DNA of 53,635 nt from Planctomycetia bacterium (GTDB taxonomy: Bacteria; Planctomycetota; Planctomycetia; Gemmatales; Gemmataceae): positions 1 to 53,635 of the forward strand of contig SYHD01000288.1 in the NCBI GenBank assembly GCA_005799265.1. Reading direction: 5' to 3'. The stretch's first letter is position 1; each line of letters begins with the position of its first letter. Under the pieces are notes generated by a model. That model made no database searches and was not told the DNA's origin. It saw only the letters and a list, made by a program, of their open reading frames with translations. This document shows, piece after piece, positions 24,587 to 34,496 of the stretch. A program made the translations under genes and the position numbers.

Positions 24587-27217
24587 ATGATGCCAACAAC
24601 CCGCAACCTCATGCTTGCCGCCTTTTTCCTCACGAGCGCTGTTACCAGCGTGCGCGCCGACGATATCCAGTACAACCGCGACATCCGCCCAATTCTGACG
24701 GACGCCTGCTTCAAGTGCCATGGCCCCGCGGCGAAGAAAGGTGGTTTCCGTCTCGATGTCCGCGAGGAGGCGACCCGGCCCGCCAAGAGCAAGGCGACGC
24801 CGATCATCCCCGGTAAGCCCGGCGAGAGCGAGCTGATCAAACGCATCTTCAGCAAGGACGCCGACGAGATGATGCCGCCTCCGACTGCGCACCGGACGCT
24901 CAAGCCGGAGCAAAAGGAGTTGCTCAAGAAGTGGATCGCGGACGGCGCCACCTATCAGAAGCACTGGTCGTTTGAGCCGCCGGCTAAAGTCGCGCTGCCG
25001 AATGTTGACGCGAAGAATCCGATCGATCGCTTCATCCTCGAACGGCTCAAGCGTGAAGGCTTGACGCTGTCGCCGGAAGCGGATCGGCCTACCTTGATCC
25101 GCCGTGTCGCCTTCGCGTTGACGGGGTTGCCGCCGACCGTGAGCGAGATCGATGCATTCCGCGCCGACAAAGCGCCCGACGCCTATGAGAAGATGGTCGA
25201 TAGCTATCTCGCGTCGCCGCGCTACGGCGAAGAGATGGCGCGTCATTGGCTGGATTTCGCGCGCTATGCCGACACGCACGGGTTGCACCTCGACAACGAA
25301 CGTACGATGTGGCTCTATCGCGACTGGGTCGTGCGCGCCTTCAACGATAACATGCCGTTCGACCGCTTCACCATCGAGCAACTCGCCGGCGATCTGTTGC
25401 CGAAGGCGTCCAGCGAACAGATTGTCGCGACCGGCTTCAATCGCTGCAACGTCTCCACGAGCGAAGGGGGTTCGATCGACTCCGAATGGGTCTTCCGCAA
25501 CGCCGTCGATCGCGCTTCGACGACGATGGAAGTTTTCCTGGCGCTGACCGGCGGCTGCGCGGTTTGTCACGATCACAAGTTCGATCCGATCACGGCGAAG
25601 GACTTCTATTCGATGTATGCGTTCTTTTACTCGATCGACGGCCCCGCGATGGACGGCAACGCGCTTTTGACCGCGCCGACATTCAAGACGCTGACGCAAG
25701 CCCAGGAGAAAAAGCTCGCGGCTCTGAACGGTCAAATTGCGAAGGTGCAAGGCGATCTCGGCCAGAAAACACAGACGGTCAAATACACCGACCCCGCCGA
25801 CCTGCCGCCGGAAGCGACCAAGTTCGCGAAAGATCCGGCCCGCTCGTTCAAGGCCTGGCGCGTCAAGGTCGCCAAGGACAACAAGGGGTTGCCGAAAGAG
25901 GTCGTCGCTCTCATCAAACAGCCAAAGCTCGATCAAGCCGGCGAGACGAAACTGCGCGACTATTTCTTGCAAAACGCCTGTGCCGAGACGAAACCGATCT
26001 TCGATGCCTTGACGAAGCAACTCGCGACATTGACGAAGGAACGCGACGGGTTGAACACGGCGATTCCAGGCACGTTTATCTTCAAAGACATGGCCAAGCC
26101 GCGCGACAGTTTCGTGATGATGCGCGGGCAGTACACGAAGCCGGGCGAGAAAGTCGATCCCAATACGCCGAGCTTCCTGCCGCCGCTGACCAAGAGCGGA
26201 GCACGAGCGACTCGGCTCGATCTGGCGAAGTGGCTGACCGCGCCGGAGCACCCGATGACGGCGCGCGTGGCCGTCAATCGCTACTGGCAGCAATTCTTCG
26301 GCACGGGCCTGGTCAAATCGAGCGGCGATTTCGGCGCCCAGGGAGATTTACCTAGCCATCCCGAATTGCTTGACTGGTTGGCACTGGAGTTCATTTCTCC
26401 AACCAGCCCCACGCGCAAGCGTGGGGATAGCTCCGACCCCACGCTTGCGCGTGGGGCTGGTTGGGACGTGAATGCGCTCGTCCGCCTGATGCTCACGTCG
26501 CAAACCTTCCGCCAATCGGCAAGACTCACGCCGGACGTGTATAAGCGCGATCCCGAGAATCGCCTCTACGCGCGTGGCCCGCGTTTCCGCCTCGACGCCG
26601 AGCAGATTCGCGACAACGTCCTGTTCGTCAGCGGGCTGATCAACCTCGACATGGGCGGCCGCGGCGTGCGTCCATATCAACCGCCGCGCGTCTGGGAGCC
26701 GGTGGCGTTCTCCGGTTCCAACACGGGGAATTATGTGCAAGACAAGGGCGTCGGGCTTTATCGCCGCAGTGTGTACACGTTTCTCAAACGGACCGCGCCG
26801 CATCCGTTCATGGCGAACTTCGACGCCCCCAATCGCGAGTCGTCATGCAGCCGGCGCGAACGCAGCAACACGCCGTTGCAAGCGTTGCAGCTCATGAACG
26901 ACGTGCAGCACTTCGAGGCCGCCCGCAAGCTCGCCGAACGCATGATGGCGAACGGTGGCAATACGCCGGCGGAACGCATCGGCTACGGCTATCGTGTCGT
27001 CCTGTCGCGCGCGCCGGACGCCGTCGAGAGTGAGATTGTCGCCAAGGCATTCGAGCAATTCTTGACGCGCTATCAAAAAGACCCGGCCTCTGCCGCCACG
27101 GCGCTGCGCGTCGGCGAATCGCCCATTCGCGCGGGCCTGGCGGAGCCGGAACTGGCGGCGTACACCTTGGTCGCGAATCTGTTGTTGAATCTGGATGAGA
27201 CGGTGACGCGGAATTAA
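24587..27217 (+). CDS. PSCyt1-DUF1549-DUF1553 (cytochrome-PSD1) secreted protein
   Basis: 876 aa, secreted (Sec signal, residues 1-24). A PSCyt1 cytochrome-type domain opens with IQYNRDIRPILTDACFKCHG, with a CxxCH haem motif (C41, C44, H45). DUF1549 follows (NPIDRFILERLKREGL, LTGLPPTVSEID, YGEEMARHWLDFARYADTHG) and includes a second CAVCH motif at C324. DUF1553 follows (LAKWLTAPEHPMTARVAVNRYWQQFFG), ending SRAPDAVESEIV and a C-terminal helix. Two haem-type motifs suggest electron transfer in the periplasm, but the reaction is unknown. A 66-bp palindromic element is read in frame at 26399-26464. No DUF1501 gene is directly adjacent, unlike the usual paired arrangement. Confidence 0.92.
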   Translation: MMPTTRNLMLAAFFLTSAVTSVRADDIQYNRDIRPILTDACFKCHGPAAKKGGFRLDVREEATRPAKSKATPIIPGKPGESELIKRIFSKDADEMMPPPTAHRTLKPEQKELLKKWIADGATYQKHWSFEPPAKVALPNVDAKNPIDRFILERLKREGLTLSPEADRPTLIRRVAFALTGLPPTVSEIDAFRADKAPDAYEKMVDSYLASPRYGEEMARHWLDFARYADTHGLHLDNERTMWLYRDWVVRAFNDNMPFDRFTIEQLAGDLLPKASSEQIVATGFNRCNVSTSEGGSIDSEWVFRNAVDRASTTMEVFLALTGGCAVCHDHKFDPITAKDFYSMYAFFYSIDGPAMDGNALLTAPTFKTLTQAQEKKLAALNGQIAKVQGDLGQKTQTVKYTDPADLPPEATKFAKDPARSFKAWRVKVAKDNKGLPKEVVALIKQPKLDQAGETKLRDYFLQNACAETKPIFDALTKQLATLTKERDGLNTAIPGTFIFKDMAKPRDSFVMMRGQYTKPGEKVDPNTPSFLPPLTKSGARATRLDLAKWLTAPEHPMTARVAVNRYWQQFFGTGLVKSSGDFGAQGDLPSHPELLDWLALEFISPTSPTRKRGDSSDPTLARGAGWDVNALVRLMLTSQTFRQSARLTPDVYKRDPENRLYARGPRFRLDAEQIRDNVLFVSGLINLDMGGRGVRPYQPPRVWEPVAFSGSNTGNYVQDKGVGLYRRSVYTFLKRTAPHPFMANFDAPNRESSCSRRERSNTPLQALQLMNDVQHFEAARKLAERMMANGGNTPAERIGYGYRVVLSRAPDAVESEIVAKAFEQFLTRYQKDPASAATALRVGESPIRAGLAEPELAAYTLVANLLLNLDETVTRN
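26399..26464. repeat. TSPTRKRG-type inverted repeat (28-bp perfect arms) inside PSD1
   Basis: The left arm (26399-26426) and right arm (26437-26464) are exact reverse complements, with a 10-base centre. It is read in frame as TSPTRKRGDSSDPTLARGAG. It lies at the same relative position as the shorter repeat in the other PSD1 gene (15380-15416). Confidence 0.95.
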
Positions 27218-27253
27218 TGTGAAGGAAGGAGGTGGAACCTGAGCGCCGCAACA

Positions 27254-27868
27254 TTGCCTACGTTTGATCCGGAAATCGCACAATACTGGGTCAATAATCC
27301 GATTCAGCTGCTGCCCGTCGTTGCGATGACGCAGGAGAAGTTTTTCGACTTCTGCCAACAGAATCGCTATTTGCGCTTCGAGCGAAATGCGAAAGGAGAG
27401 TTGATCGTCATACCCCCGGCCGGAGGAGAATCGAGCGCTCAGAACCTATCCGTCGCCTCTCAACTTTACGCCTGGTTCCGACGCGTCGACATCGGCAAGG
27501 CGTTTGATTCCAGCGGCGGCTTCATCTTGGCAAACGGCGCCAATCGTTCGCCTGACGCGTCGTGGATCTCGCCCGAGCAGTTAGCTACGATCTCGCCGGA
27601 GCAGATGAAGAAGTTTCCGCCGGTTTGCCCATTCTTTCTGGTTGAGCTCTTGTCGCCCAGCGACAGTCTCATGAACACGCTGGAGAAAATGGAAGAGTAC
27701 ATCGCCAACGGCACGAAACTCGGTTGGCTCATCATTCCAGAAAAGAAACAAGTTCACGTGTATCGCCCAAGCCAACCCGTGCAAGTGCTCGACAACCCGC
27801 AGACCATCAGCGGCGATCCGGAGTTGCCGGGTTTCGTGCTCGATTTGGAACCGGTGTGGCGGCCGTGA
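27254..27868 (+). CDS. Uma2 family endonuclease-like protein
   Basis: 204 aa. Uma2 pattern: MTQEKFFDFCQQNRYLRFE, GELIVIPPAGGESS, then ANRSPDASWIS with the first acidic residue, FFLVELLSPSDSLMNTLEKM with the E-x-x-S-P-S motif, and GTKLGWLIIPEKKQVHVYRP. This is the larger of the two Uma2 proteins here and only distantly related to the one at 7910. The start is uncertain. AGGAGG at 27227-27232 lies 21 bases before the TTG at 27254; a CTG at 27239 would be better spaced but is a rare start. A later ATG in the VVAMTQEKF region is another candidate. Confidence 0.85.
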   Translation: MPTFDPEIAQYWVNNPIQLLPVVAMTQEKFFDFCQQNRYLRFERNAKGELIVIPPAGGESSAQNLSVASQLYAWFRRVDIGKAFDSSGGFILANGANRSPDASWISPEQLATISPEQMKKFPPVCPFFLVELLSPSDSLMNTLEKMEEYIANGTKLGWLIIPEKKQVHVYRPSQPVQVLDNPQTISGDPELPGFVLDLEPVWRP

Positions 27869-27949
27869 GCAGCTTTGCGTTTGGTTGACTGTCGGTCAGG
27901 GGCGATCAAGACTCCTGAGGTGGTGACCCGAAAACAAAGAGGCCGAGTC

Positions 27950-29017
27950 ATGAGCGACGCATCAACCACACCGCCGGTTCCTGGCGTGTTCGGCAAAGCA
28001 ATTGAGTTTCTGGAAACGCGGCGCACGTTCGCCATCATCGGCATTATTTGCATTGGCTTTTTTACGTGCGTGATGCCCCTTTGTTGCGGCGGCGTGATCG
28101 CTCTAAGAATGAGAGGCAATGGACAGCAAAGCGCATTGAACCCGTTCACAAGTGGCGTTGCTGGCAAATATGTTTCCGACGAAAAACCGTCAGTTTACCT
28201 CGAACTGAAACACGATGGAACCTTCTATCGTGGGACCGATTTGCGCGGCGAGCTGGGCAAGTACGAAGTCGAGGGAAACTCCATTACCTTCAAAGAAGAC
28301 CGGGAGCAAGTTGCATTCAAGGGTAAACTCGACGGGGACACCATCCTATTGCCTGAGAAACACGGATTTCACAAAGAAGGCAGCGCCTCGTTAGAAAAAG
28401 CGGTCGCGGCGAAGAAACTTGTCCGAGTAATCCGAGTCAACAACCTGAAGAAAATCGCGATGGGTGTTCACGGCTACCATGATGCGAACAAGGTGCTGCC
28501 GCATGCGGGCGACGACATAGGTCGTAGGAAGCTGAGTTGGCGTGTCGAGATTCTGCCGTATATCGATCAAAATAAGTTGTACAAGCAATTCGACTTCTCG
28601 CAGTCGTGGGATCATCCGACCAACAAGAATTTGATTCCGCAGATGCCCGCGTAATACATTGTGCCCGAAGTGAAAACGAAGGAAGGCATGACGCATTATC
28701 TCGCTCTGGCTGGCTTTAAGGCGCCAATGGCTGAAAGGAGAGCTTTGTCCGCCATCACCGACGGCACGGCGAATACGATCCTCGTTGTCGAGGCTGCGGA
28801 ACCGACGATCTGGACGCGGCCCGACGATCTGCCATTTCATCCAAACGGCCCGCTCCCGAAGTTCGGCCTCACGCCGGACGGCTTCCTGGCGGTCTTTTGT
28901 GACGCGACCGTGCGCTTTTTCCCAGCAAATTGGCCTGAGATGGAAATCCGCGAGGCCATCACTTGTCAAGGCGGGGAACTGGTACGGCTGCCGGAACCTG
29001 TGCAGACGCCGGATTGA
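27950..29017 (+). pseudogene. DUF1559-type membrane protein gene split by an in-frame TAA
   Basis: The first part (27950-28654, 234 aa) holds one membrane segment (about residues 25-50), a small beta domain, and the start of a DUF1559-like domain (NLKKIAMGVHGYHDANKVLP, GRRKLSWRVEILPYIDQNKLY). Then TAA at 28652-28654 stops it. The very next codons continue in the same frame with YIVPEVKTKEGMTHYLALAG, then TDGTANTILVVEAAE and WTRPDDLPF, the C-terminal part of the same family. Nothing else disturbs the frame. The second part has no ribosome binding site and only a GTG as possible start (28661). Either it is a recent point mutation or read-through occurs. Confidence 0.86.
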
Positions 29018-29149
29018 TGGGTCCGTAGTAGAGATTGGGCGGCTTGCACACGCCCTTTGCCGCGATATCATTAGGGAGGAAGAGATCTGCGTTGGTCTCA
29101 CCAAATGGCAAAGAGGTCAAAGCCCGTGGCACGAGAACGGAGCGGATAA

Positions 29150-29398
29150 ATGCAAATTGAGATCGAAAACAAGATTATCGATGTACTCGAGAAATTGCGG
29201 GCGCAGGCCGCGGCGCAGCAAATGCCGTTTGACACATACCTCGGGCAATTTGTCGAGGCCGATCAGGCGGCGCCCGGCGACGCAATCACGCTTGAAGAAT
29301 TCGATCGGATCCTGGATGAGGTTTCCGCCACGCCGCCGAACGCCCCGCCGCTCCCCACCGATTTTTCGCGGGCAGACATTTATACCGACCATGACTGA
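29150..29398 (+). CDS. Probable antitoxin of a second PIN-domain pair
   Basis: 82 aa, acidic and helical: a long N-terminal helix (IDVLEKLRAQAAAQQMPFDT), then an EEFDRILDEVSA helix and a Pro-rich tail ending DFSRADIYTDHD, a type of tail that binds the PIN active-site groove in other pairs. It overlaps the toxin start by one base. No DNA-binding domain was recognised. Confidence 0.76.
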   Translation: MQIEIENKIIDVLEKLRAQAAAQQMPFDTYLGQFVEADQAAPGDAITLEEFDRILDEVSATPPNAPPLPTDFSRADIYTDHD

Positions 29399-29853
29399 TG
29401 ATTGTTCTTCTTGACAGCGGTATCCTGGTTCGCTTGCTGGAGCGGAATGAGCTTCTGCATTCGACCGTGCGCGCCGCCGTGCGCGCGGTCAAGACGCGTG
29501 GAGACAATTTGGCGATGGCCCCACAAAATGTGGCTGAGTTCTGGAATGTGTGCACTCGGCCAACCTCCGCGCGAGGCGGCCTAGGACTTTCGATCAGCGA
29601 AACCAACCAGCGCCTACGAGTCCTTGAGCGAATCATTCGGATCCTACCGGACTCCCCTGCGGCATTTTCGATTTGGCGGAATTTGGTTGTCACCTTGAAT
29701 GTGAGCGGGGTGCAGGTTCATGACGCTCGGTTGGCCGCGTTGATGCAAGCACACCAGATCACGCACCTGTTGACGTTGAACGGCGCGGACTTTGCCCGAT
29801 TTCCCGGCATCACCGCCTTGGATCCGCACACCTTTGTTGCGCAAACGCCTTGA
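29398..29853 (+). CDS. PIN-domain ribonuclease toxin (VapC-like)
   Basis: 151 aa. The PIN acidic residues are visible: D6 (LLDSGI), E47 (NVAEFW), D109 (VHDARL) and D131 (GADFARF). The [13 protein letters not shown] segment is typical of this VapC subgroup. The start ATG overlaps the antitoxin stop (TGATG). It differs from the PIN protein at 20233. The 3' end meets the DUF1501 gene at 29859 almost directly. Confidence 0.88.
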   Translation: MIVLLDSGILVRLLERNELLHSTVRAAVRAVKTRGDNLAMAPQNVAEFWNVCTRPTSARGGLGLSISETNQRLRVLERIIRILPDSPAAFSIWRNLVVTLNVSGVQVHDARLAALMQAHQITHLLTLNGADFARFPGITALDPHTFVAQTP

Positions 29854-29858
29854 GGAAC

Positions 29859-31340
<1,482 letters not shown>

Positions 31341-31399
31341 CGAATGGCGTTGAGTTCGAACGGCGTAGAGAGTAAGATGGGCGAGAGGAGGAACGAACC

Positions 31400-31636
31400 A
31401 TGGCACATGTCGTACGAATTGACGCCAACGAACAGTTCAAGAGAGCAATCAGTGTCCTCAATGAATTGCCGGGCATGTGGCATTCGCGCGGGGATGATAT
31501 CACGGTCGAATTGTGGCTCCTTGATTCCCACTTTGAGGCACTCGTGAAGGCGGGCGTTATTCCGGCGAACGGCACGAACGGCAAGGAGGCAAAAGTCCAT
31601 GGCAAGAAAGCCGCCAAAAAATCCAAGTCTCGATGA
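31400..31636 (+). CDS. Small protein of unknown function, overlapping the next gene
   Basis: 78 aa with no recognised domain. The compact body contains RIDANEQFKRAISVLNELPG and a TVELWLLDSHFEALVKAG segment, followed by a low-complexity basic tail (GKEAKVHGKKAAKKSKSR). AGAGGAGG lies 9 bases before the ATG, a strong ribosome binding site. Its last 38 bp overlap the start of the gene at 31599 in another frame, and the basic tail is encoded by that overlap. The two are probably translationally linked. Confidence 0.7.
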   Translation: MAHVVRIDANEQFKRAISVLNELPGMWHSRGDDITVELWLLDSHFEALVKAGVIPANGTNGKEAKVHGKKAAKKSKSR

Positions 31637-32048
31637 AGGAATCGCCTGGCTGAAGGATCGGTATGGCGGCCAGCTCAAGCCGCCCTTGGATGGTCTCGCC
31701 TACCGATTCACCATCTGGCTCCCCGTTCAATCACACGGCATGCCCGTGTTCGCCGGCGACCAACAGCACGCGCTGCTCAGACTGTTCCACGTCTGCTGCG
31801 GCGGCTGTTCGCATTCCCGCCTCGAAGGCTTTCCGCCGTGGTCTGGCTCGTGGCTGCCCGACGATGCCGAGACGCCGATCGTCGATCACCACATTCAGAT
31901 TATCGTCTACGCCCTTCAGGACGTTGAAGCAGTCACGTGCATGCGGCAACTCAAATGGCTGCTGCAACTGGAGCATGTCGCGGCACAAGAAGTTGTACTG
32001 ATCGAGCAAGTGCCGGTGCAGTTTGTTGAGGCGGCGGAGTTGACGTGA
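31599..32048 (+). CDS. Protein of unknown function, overlapping 31400-31636
   Basis: 149 aa. No domain recognised. It has a Cys-rich patch (RLFHVCCGGCSHSRLEGF) and a DHHIQIIVYALQDVEAVTCMRQLKWLLQLEHVA segment pattern. AAGGAGG lies 9 bases before the ATG, inside the preceding gene, supporting this start. The C-C-G-G-C and D-H-H residues could bind metal, but this is only a visual impression. It is followed by the convergent glycoside-hydrolase-like gene. Confidence 0.68.
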   Translation: MARKPPKNPSLDEGIAWLKDRYGGQLKPPLDGLAYRFTIWLPVQSHGMPVFAGDQQHALLRLFHVCCGGCSHSRLEGFPPWSGSWLPDDAETPIVDHHIQIIVYALQDVEAVTCMRQLKWLLQLEHVAAQEVVLIEQVPVQFVEAAELT

Positions 32049-32074
32049 ACGAGAGGCAAGCGAGGCCGCTTGCC

Positions 32075-33880
32075 CTACGGGGCAATTCGCACCACGCCGT
32101 AGACCAGAAATTCCGGAGTCGTCAATCGCAATCGTCCATCCACTGACTTGGCATCGAGTACGCGCCCGTTCGGCACCTCCGGCGTCAACCATTCGACTTT
32201 GCCGGCGCGCATCCCATTCGGCAACGCCAGATCGACCTCGACGCCCTTCACGGCGAGCGGTTTCTCGTCGATGATGCCTTTGCCGCGATTGGGCGCCTTG
32301 TCCTCGCGCGCGTAGTTGACGAAGTGCAGGACCAGCGCGTCTTTCGCCGCGGTGTGATCCAGCGCCACGCGCACGGTTTTCGGGGCCTTGAACCTGCTGA
32401 TGTTTCCTGGCAACTCCACCGGCGGCTTCGTCACGTCGATGATTTGGCCATAACGTTTGCGGAACTCCGGCGTCAACAGATCATCCGGCAGCACATCGAA
32501 GAGGACGTGCGTGTCGAGCAGGATTTTGCCGGTTTGTCGAAACATCTCCACGGCTGCGACGTCCCCCTCATGCACACGACTGCGCGGGAAGAGCAGAAGG
32601 ACTTCACCAGCGGGCCGGCTGGCGCGATACAGCGAATCATGCTTGGCGAGGAACTGGTAGTAGCGCGTGATCTCCTTGCGGGCGAGCGGGTCCTTGAAGA
32701 TCGTGTAGAAACCCATCGGCGCGCCGCCGTTGGCCGCCAGTTCGGCGATGGCGGTGCGGATACGGGTATTTTCGTATTTGCCAAGCGTGAACGGCTTGTT
32801 GTCGAAAGCGCCGCGCAGGTAGCGGGCTTGCAGCGTCCCCTCGCCGTAGTGGTCCTTCGTGAAATCGGTGTAGCTCGCGTGGTCGCCGGTCGAGTACCAG
32901 GCGTAGTCCTCGTCCTTGCCCCAGAGTTCCTTGGGCAGCATGCAGCGCTCGTCGCCGTTGATCGCGCTGAAGTTGCCGAGATGGTTCCACTGTGCGAGGA
33001 TCAAATCTTTCTTGAGCGAACGGCCATATTTCACGAAGACCTCATCAAACGCATCTTTGCACGAGATCTGCGAGAAGCGCAGCATCTCACGCTTGAACGG
33101 CGTCGATTCCTTGGGATTGTGCCAGCCGCCGATCTCGGTGAACTTGTGCTTGTCGAGATTGTCGATCTCGAATTGCTTCTTCAAATCGGCAGGTTGATAG
33201 CGATCCTTCAGATGAGCTCGGAACTTGGCCTGGCAATGTTCGCACAGGCAATTGTGGCGATAGAAGTAGTTGGCGACGTAGCCATCGACGCCGCGTTCGA
33301 TGCCGACTTTCGTCCAGGCTTTGAGGACCTTGCGCCAGTGCGGATTGTTGAGGCAGCCCCAGTATTCCTTCATGCCGCCGATCGAATAGCTCTTGCTGAC
33401 GATGGGCGTGCCATCGAGGTTCTTTTCGAGCAGGTCGAGCGGGTCCTTGACGGGGCGCGGGCCGAGCATCTTTTCGTCCCACAGTTCGCGATAGAACTTG
33501 AAGAAGCCGCGCGGGCCGTCCTTCGATTCCGGATCGCCGACGAGGAACTCGACGTTGAAATGGCCGACGACCTTGACGTTTTTCTTGTGCAGCTTGCCGT
33601 TGAGGTCTTTGAACCAGTCGCCACACTCGTCGAGGCCGCGCACAGGGAAATGCGCGGGATAGCCCTTGTACTGTGGCGTATGGGCGAGGCTCCAGAAATG
33701 TGCCCCGTAGAAGCCGACCTGCACGACCTCTGGCTGGGCCTCGCCGACGAAGTCGAGATAGTCGGGATGGGCGTAGTCGGTCCAGTGCGCGATCATGCGG
33801 CGAAATTCAAGGCGCGGTTGGGCGAGCGCGTTGCCGGCGAGGATGAGAATTAGACTTAGCGATCCGATGCGCTGCAGCAT
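32075..33880 (-). CDS. Secreted glycoside-hydrolase-like protein
   Basis: 601 aa with a Sec signal at residues 1-20 (LSLILILAGNALA). The body looks like a TIM-barrel hydrolase of the GH42/alpha-amylase-like broad group. Features include VQVGFYGAHFWS, VVGHFNVEFLVG and an RGVDGYVANYF strand followed by a CLCEHCQAKFR segment, which recalls Cys-rich blocks of GH42-type beta-galactosidase-like proteins. A later LGKYENTRIRTAIAELAANGG and a RASRPAGEVLLLFPRS domain fit a trimerisation-type second domain, and a C-terminal beta-sandwich ends the chain. Catalytic acids cannot be assigned by eye. Sugar specificity is unknown. Confidence 0.7.
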   Translation of the reverse strand: MLQRIGSLSLILILAGNALAQPRLEFRRMIAHWTDYAHPDYLDFVGEAQPEVVQVGFYGAHFWSLAHTPQYKGYPAHFPVRGLDECGDWFKDLNGKLHKKNVKVVGHFNVEFLVGDPESKDGPRGFFKFYRELWDEKMLGPRPVKDPLDLLEKNLDGTPIVSKSYSIGGMKEYWGCLNNPHWRKVLKAWTKVGIERGVDGYVANYFYRHNCLCEHCQAKFRAHLKDRYQPADLKKQFEIDNLDKHKFTEIGGWHNPKESTPFKREMLRFSQISCKDAFDEVFVKYGRSLKKDLILAQWNHLGNFSAINGDERCMLPKELWGKDEDYAWYSTGDHASYTDFTKDHYGEGTLQARYLRGAFDNKPFTLGKYENTRIRTAIAELAANGGAPMGFYTIFKDPLARKEITRYYQFLAKHDSLYRASRPAGEVLLLFPRSRVHEGDVAAVEMFRQTGKILLDTHVLFDVLPDDLLTPEFRKRYGQIIDVTKPPVELPGNISRFKAPKTVRVALDHTAAKDALVLHFVNYAREDKAPNRGKGIIDEKPLAVKGVEVDLALPNGMRAGKVEWLTPEVPNGRVLDAKSVDGRLRLTTPEFLVYGVVRIAP

Positions 33881-33967
33881 GGAAACTCCTTCGTCATTGG
33901 TCTCGACGCTCTTTCCCTTGATAATAGCGTGTTAGATTATGGCCGCCCAACTACTTTTGCCCTGTCG

Positions 33968-33998
33968 CGGATCATGCTACGTTCGGTATAATGATCCG
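33968..33998. promoter_or_regulatory. Inverted repeat spanning the -10 box of hicBA: probable operator
   Basis: Perfect 8-bp arms CGGATCAT (33968-33975) and ATGATCCG (33991-33998) are separated by 15 bases. The right arm overlaps the TATAAT at 33987-33992, so a protein bound here would block the promoter. It is 40 bp upstream of the hicB start. This placement is what an autorepressed toxin-antitoxin operon needs; protein binding is inferred. Confidence 0.65.
33987..33992 (+). promoter_or_regulatory. -10 box (TATAAT) for hicBA
   Basis: An exact TATAAT lies 45 bases upstream of the hicB start. No good TTGACA-like hexamer sits 16-18 bases ahead of it; the nearest resemblance (TTGCCC) is 24 bases away. 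It is therefore a probable but incomplete promoter. Confidence 0.5.
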
Positions 33999-34037
33999 AA
34001 GTTTGACGATTGCGGCATCATCGACAAGGAGAACGTC

Positions 34038-34238
34038 ATGAAGTTGAAAGTACTCATCTATGAGGCCGAAGAGGGAGGCTTTTGGGCCAAGGTGCCAGCG
34101 ATTCCCGGTTGCGTTAGCCAAGGCGAGACGCTCGAGGAGGTCAAGGCGAACATCCTCGATGCGCTCGAAGGTTGCCTGGCCGTGCGTGAAGAAGCGGCGA
34201 CCCAGGAAGCTCAGGCGGTCGAGGAATTGGAGGTATGA
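34038..34238 (+). CDS. hicB: HicB-like antitoxin (short form)
   Basis: 66 aa. The family pattern KVLIYEAEEGGFWAKVPAIPGCVSQGETLEEVKANILDAL is the partial RNase H-like fold of HicB. The C-terminal DNA-binding domain present in longer HicB proteins is absent; the chain ends shortly after the fold with an acidic tail. AAGGAG lies 9 bases upstream of the ATG. The 3' end overlaps hicA by 4 bases (ATGA), and the antitoxin comes first. Confidence 0.88.
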   Translation: MKLKVLIYEAEEGGFWAKVPAIPGCVSQGETLEEVKANILDALEGCLAVREEAATQEAQAVEELEV

Positions 34239-34444
34239 AAGCCATCTCCGGCAAGCGATTTTGCAAAATCCTTGAGAGGCATGGTTGGATCCTAAAACGC
34301 ACTACCAAGAGCAGTCATTTCATTTACGAGAAGCCGGGCAATCCCGCGACGATCTCCGTGCCCGTTCACGGGAACAAGGACATGAAGAAGGGATTGCAAG
34401 CGGACCTGATGAAACAAGCGGGATTGACGGAAGACGATCTGTAA
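34235..34444 (+). CDS. hicA: HicA-like mRNA interferase toxin
   Basis: 69 aa. It has the double-stranded-RNA-binding-like fold of HicA: the K-I-L-E-R-H-G-W motif near the N-terminus and the catalytic His28 in [10 protein letters not shown], followed by [15 protein letters not shown]. HicA toxins cleave mRNA and tmRNA. Catalytic residues are intact, so it is likely functional and neutralised by the overlapping hicB product. Confidence 0.9.
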   Translation: MKAISGKRFCKILERHGWILKRTTKSSHFIYEKPGNPATISVPVHGNKDMKKGLQADLMKQAGLTEDDL

Positions 34445-34496
34445 ACCGCTACAGATTGTGCAAACCAATGAGACGACGCCCTCAAGGAGGTCACTC

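Noticed and set aside
24455-26293. 612-codon minus-strand open frame opposite the cytochrome-PSD1 gene
   Set aside because: Its translation is repetitive Arg/Val/Gly-rich sequence with no recognisable motif, while the other strand has CxxCH, DUF1549 and DUF1553 motifs.
32324-33853. 509-codon plus-strand open frame opposite the glycoside-hydrolase-like gene
   Set aside because: No ribosome binding site or motif; composition typical of the third-codon GC shadow.
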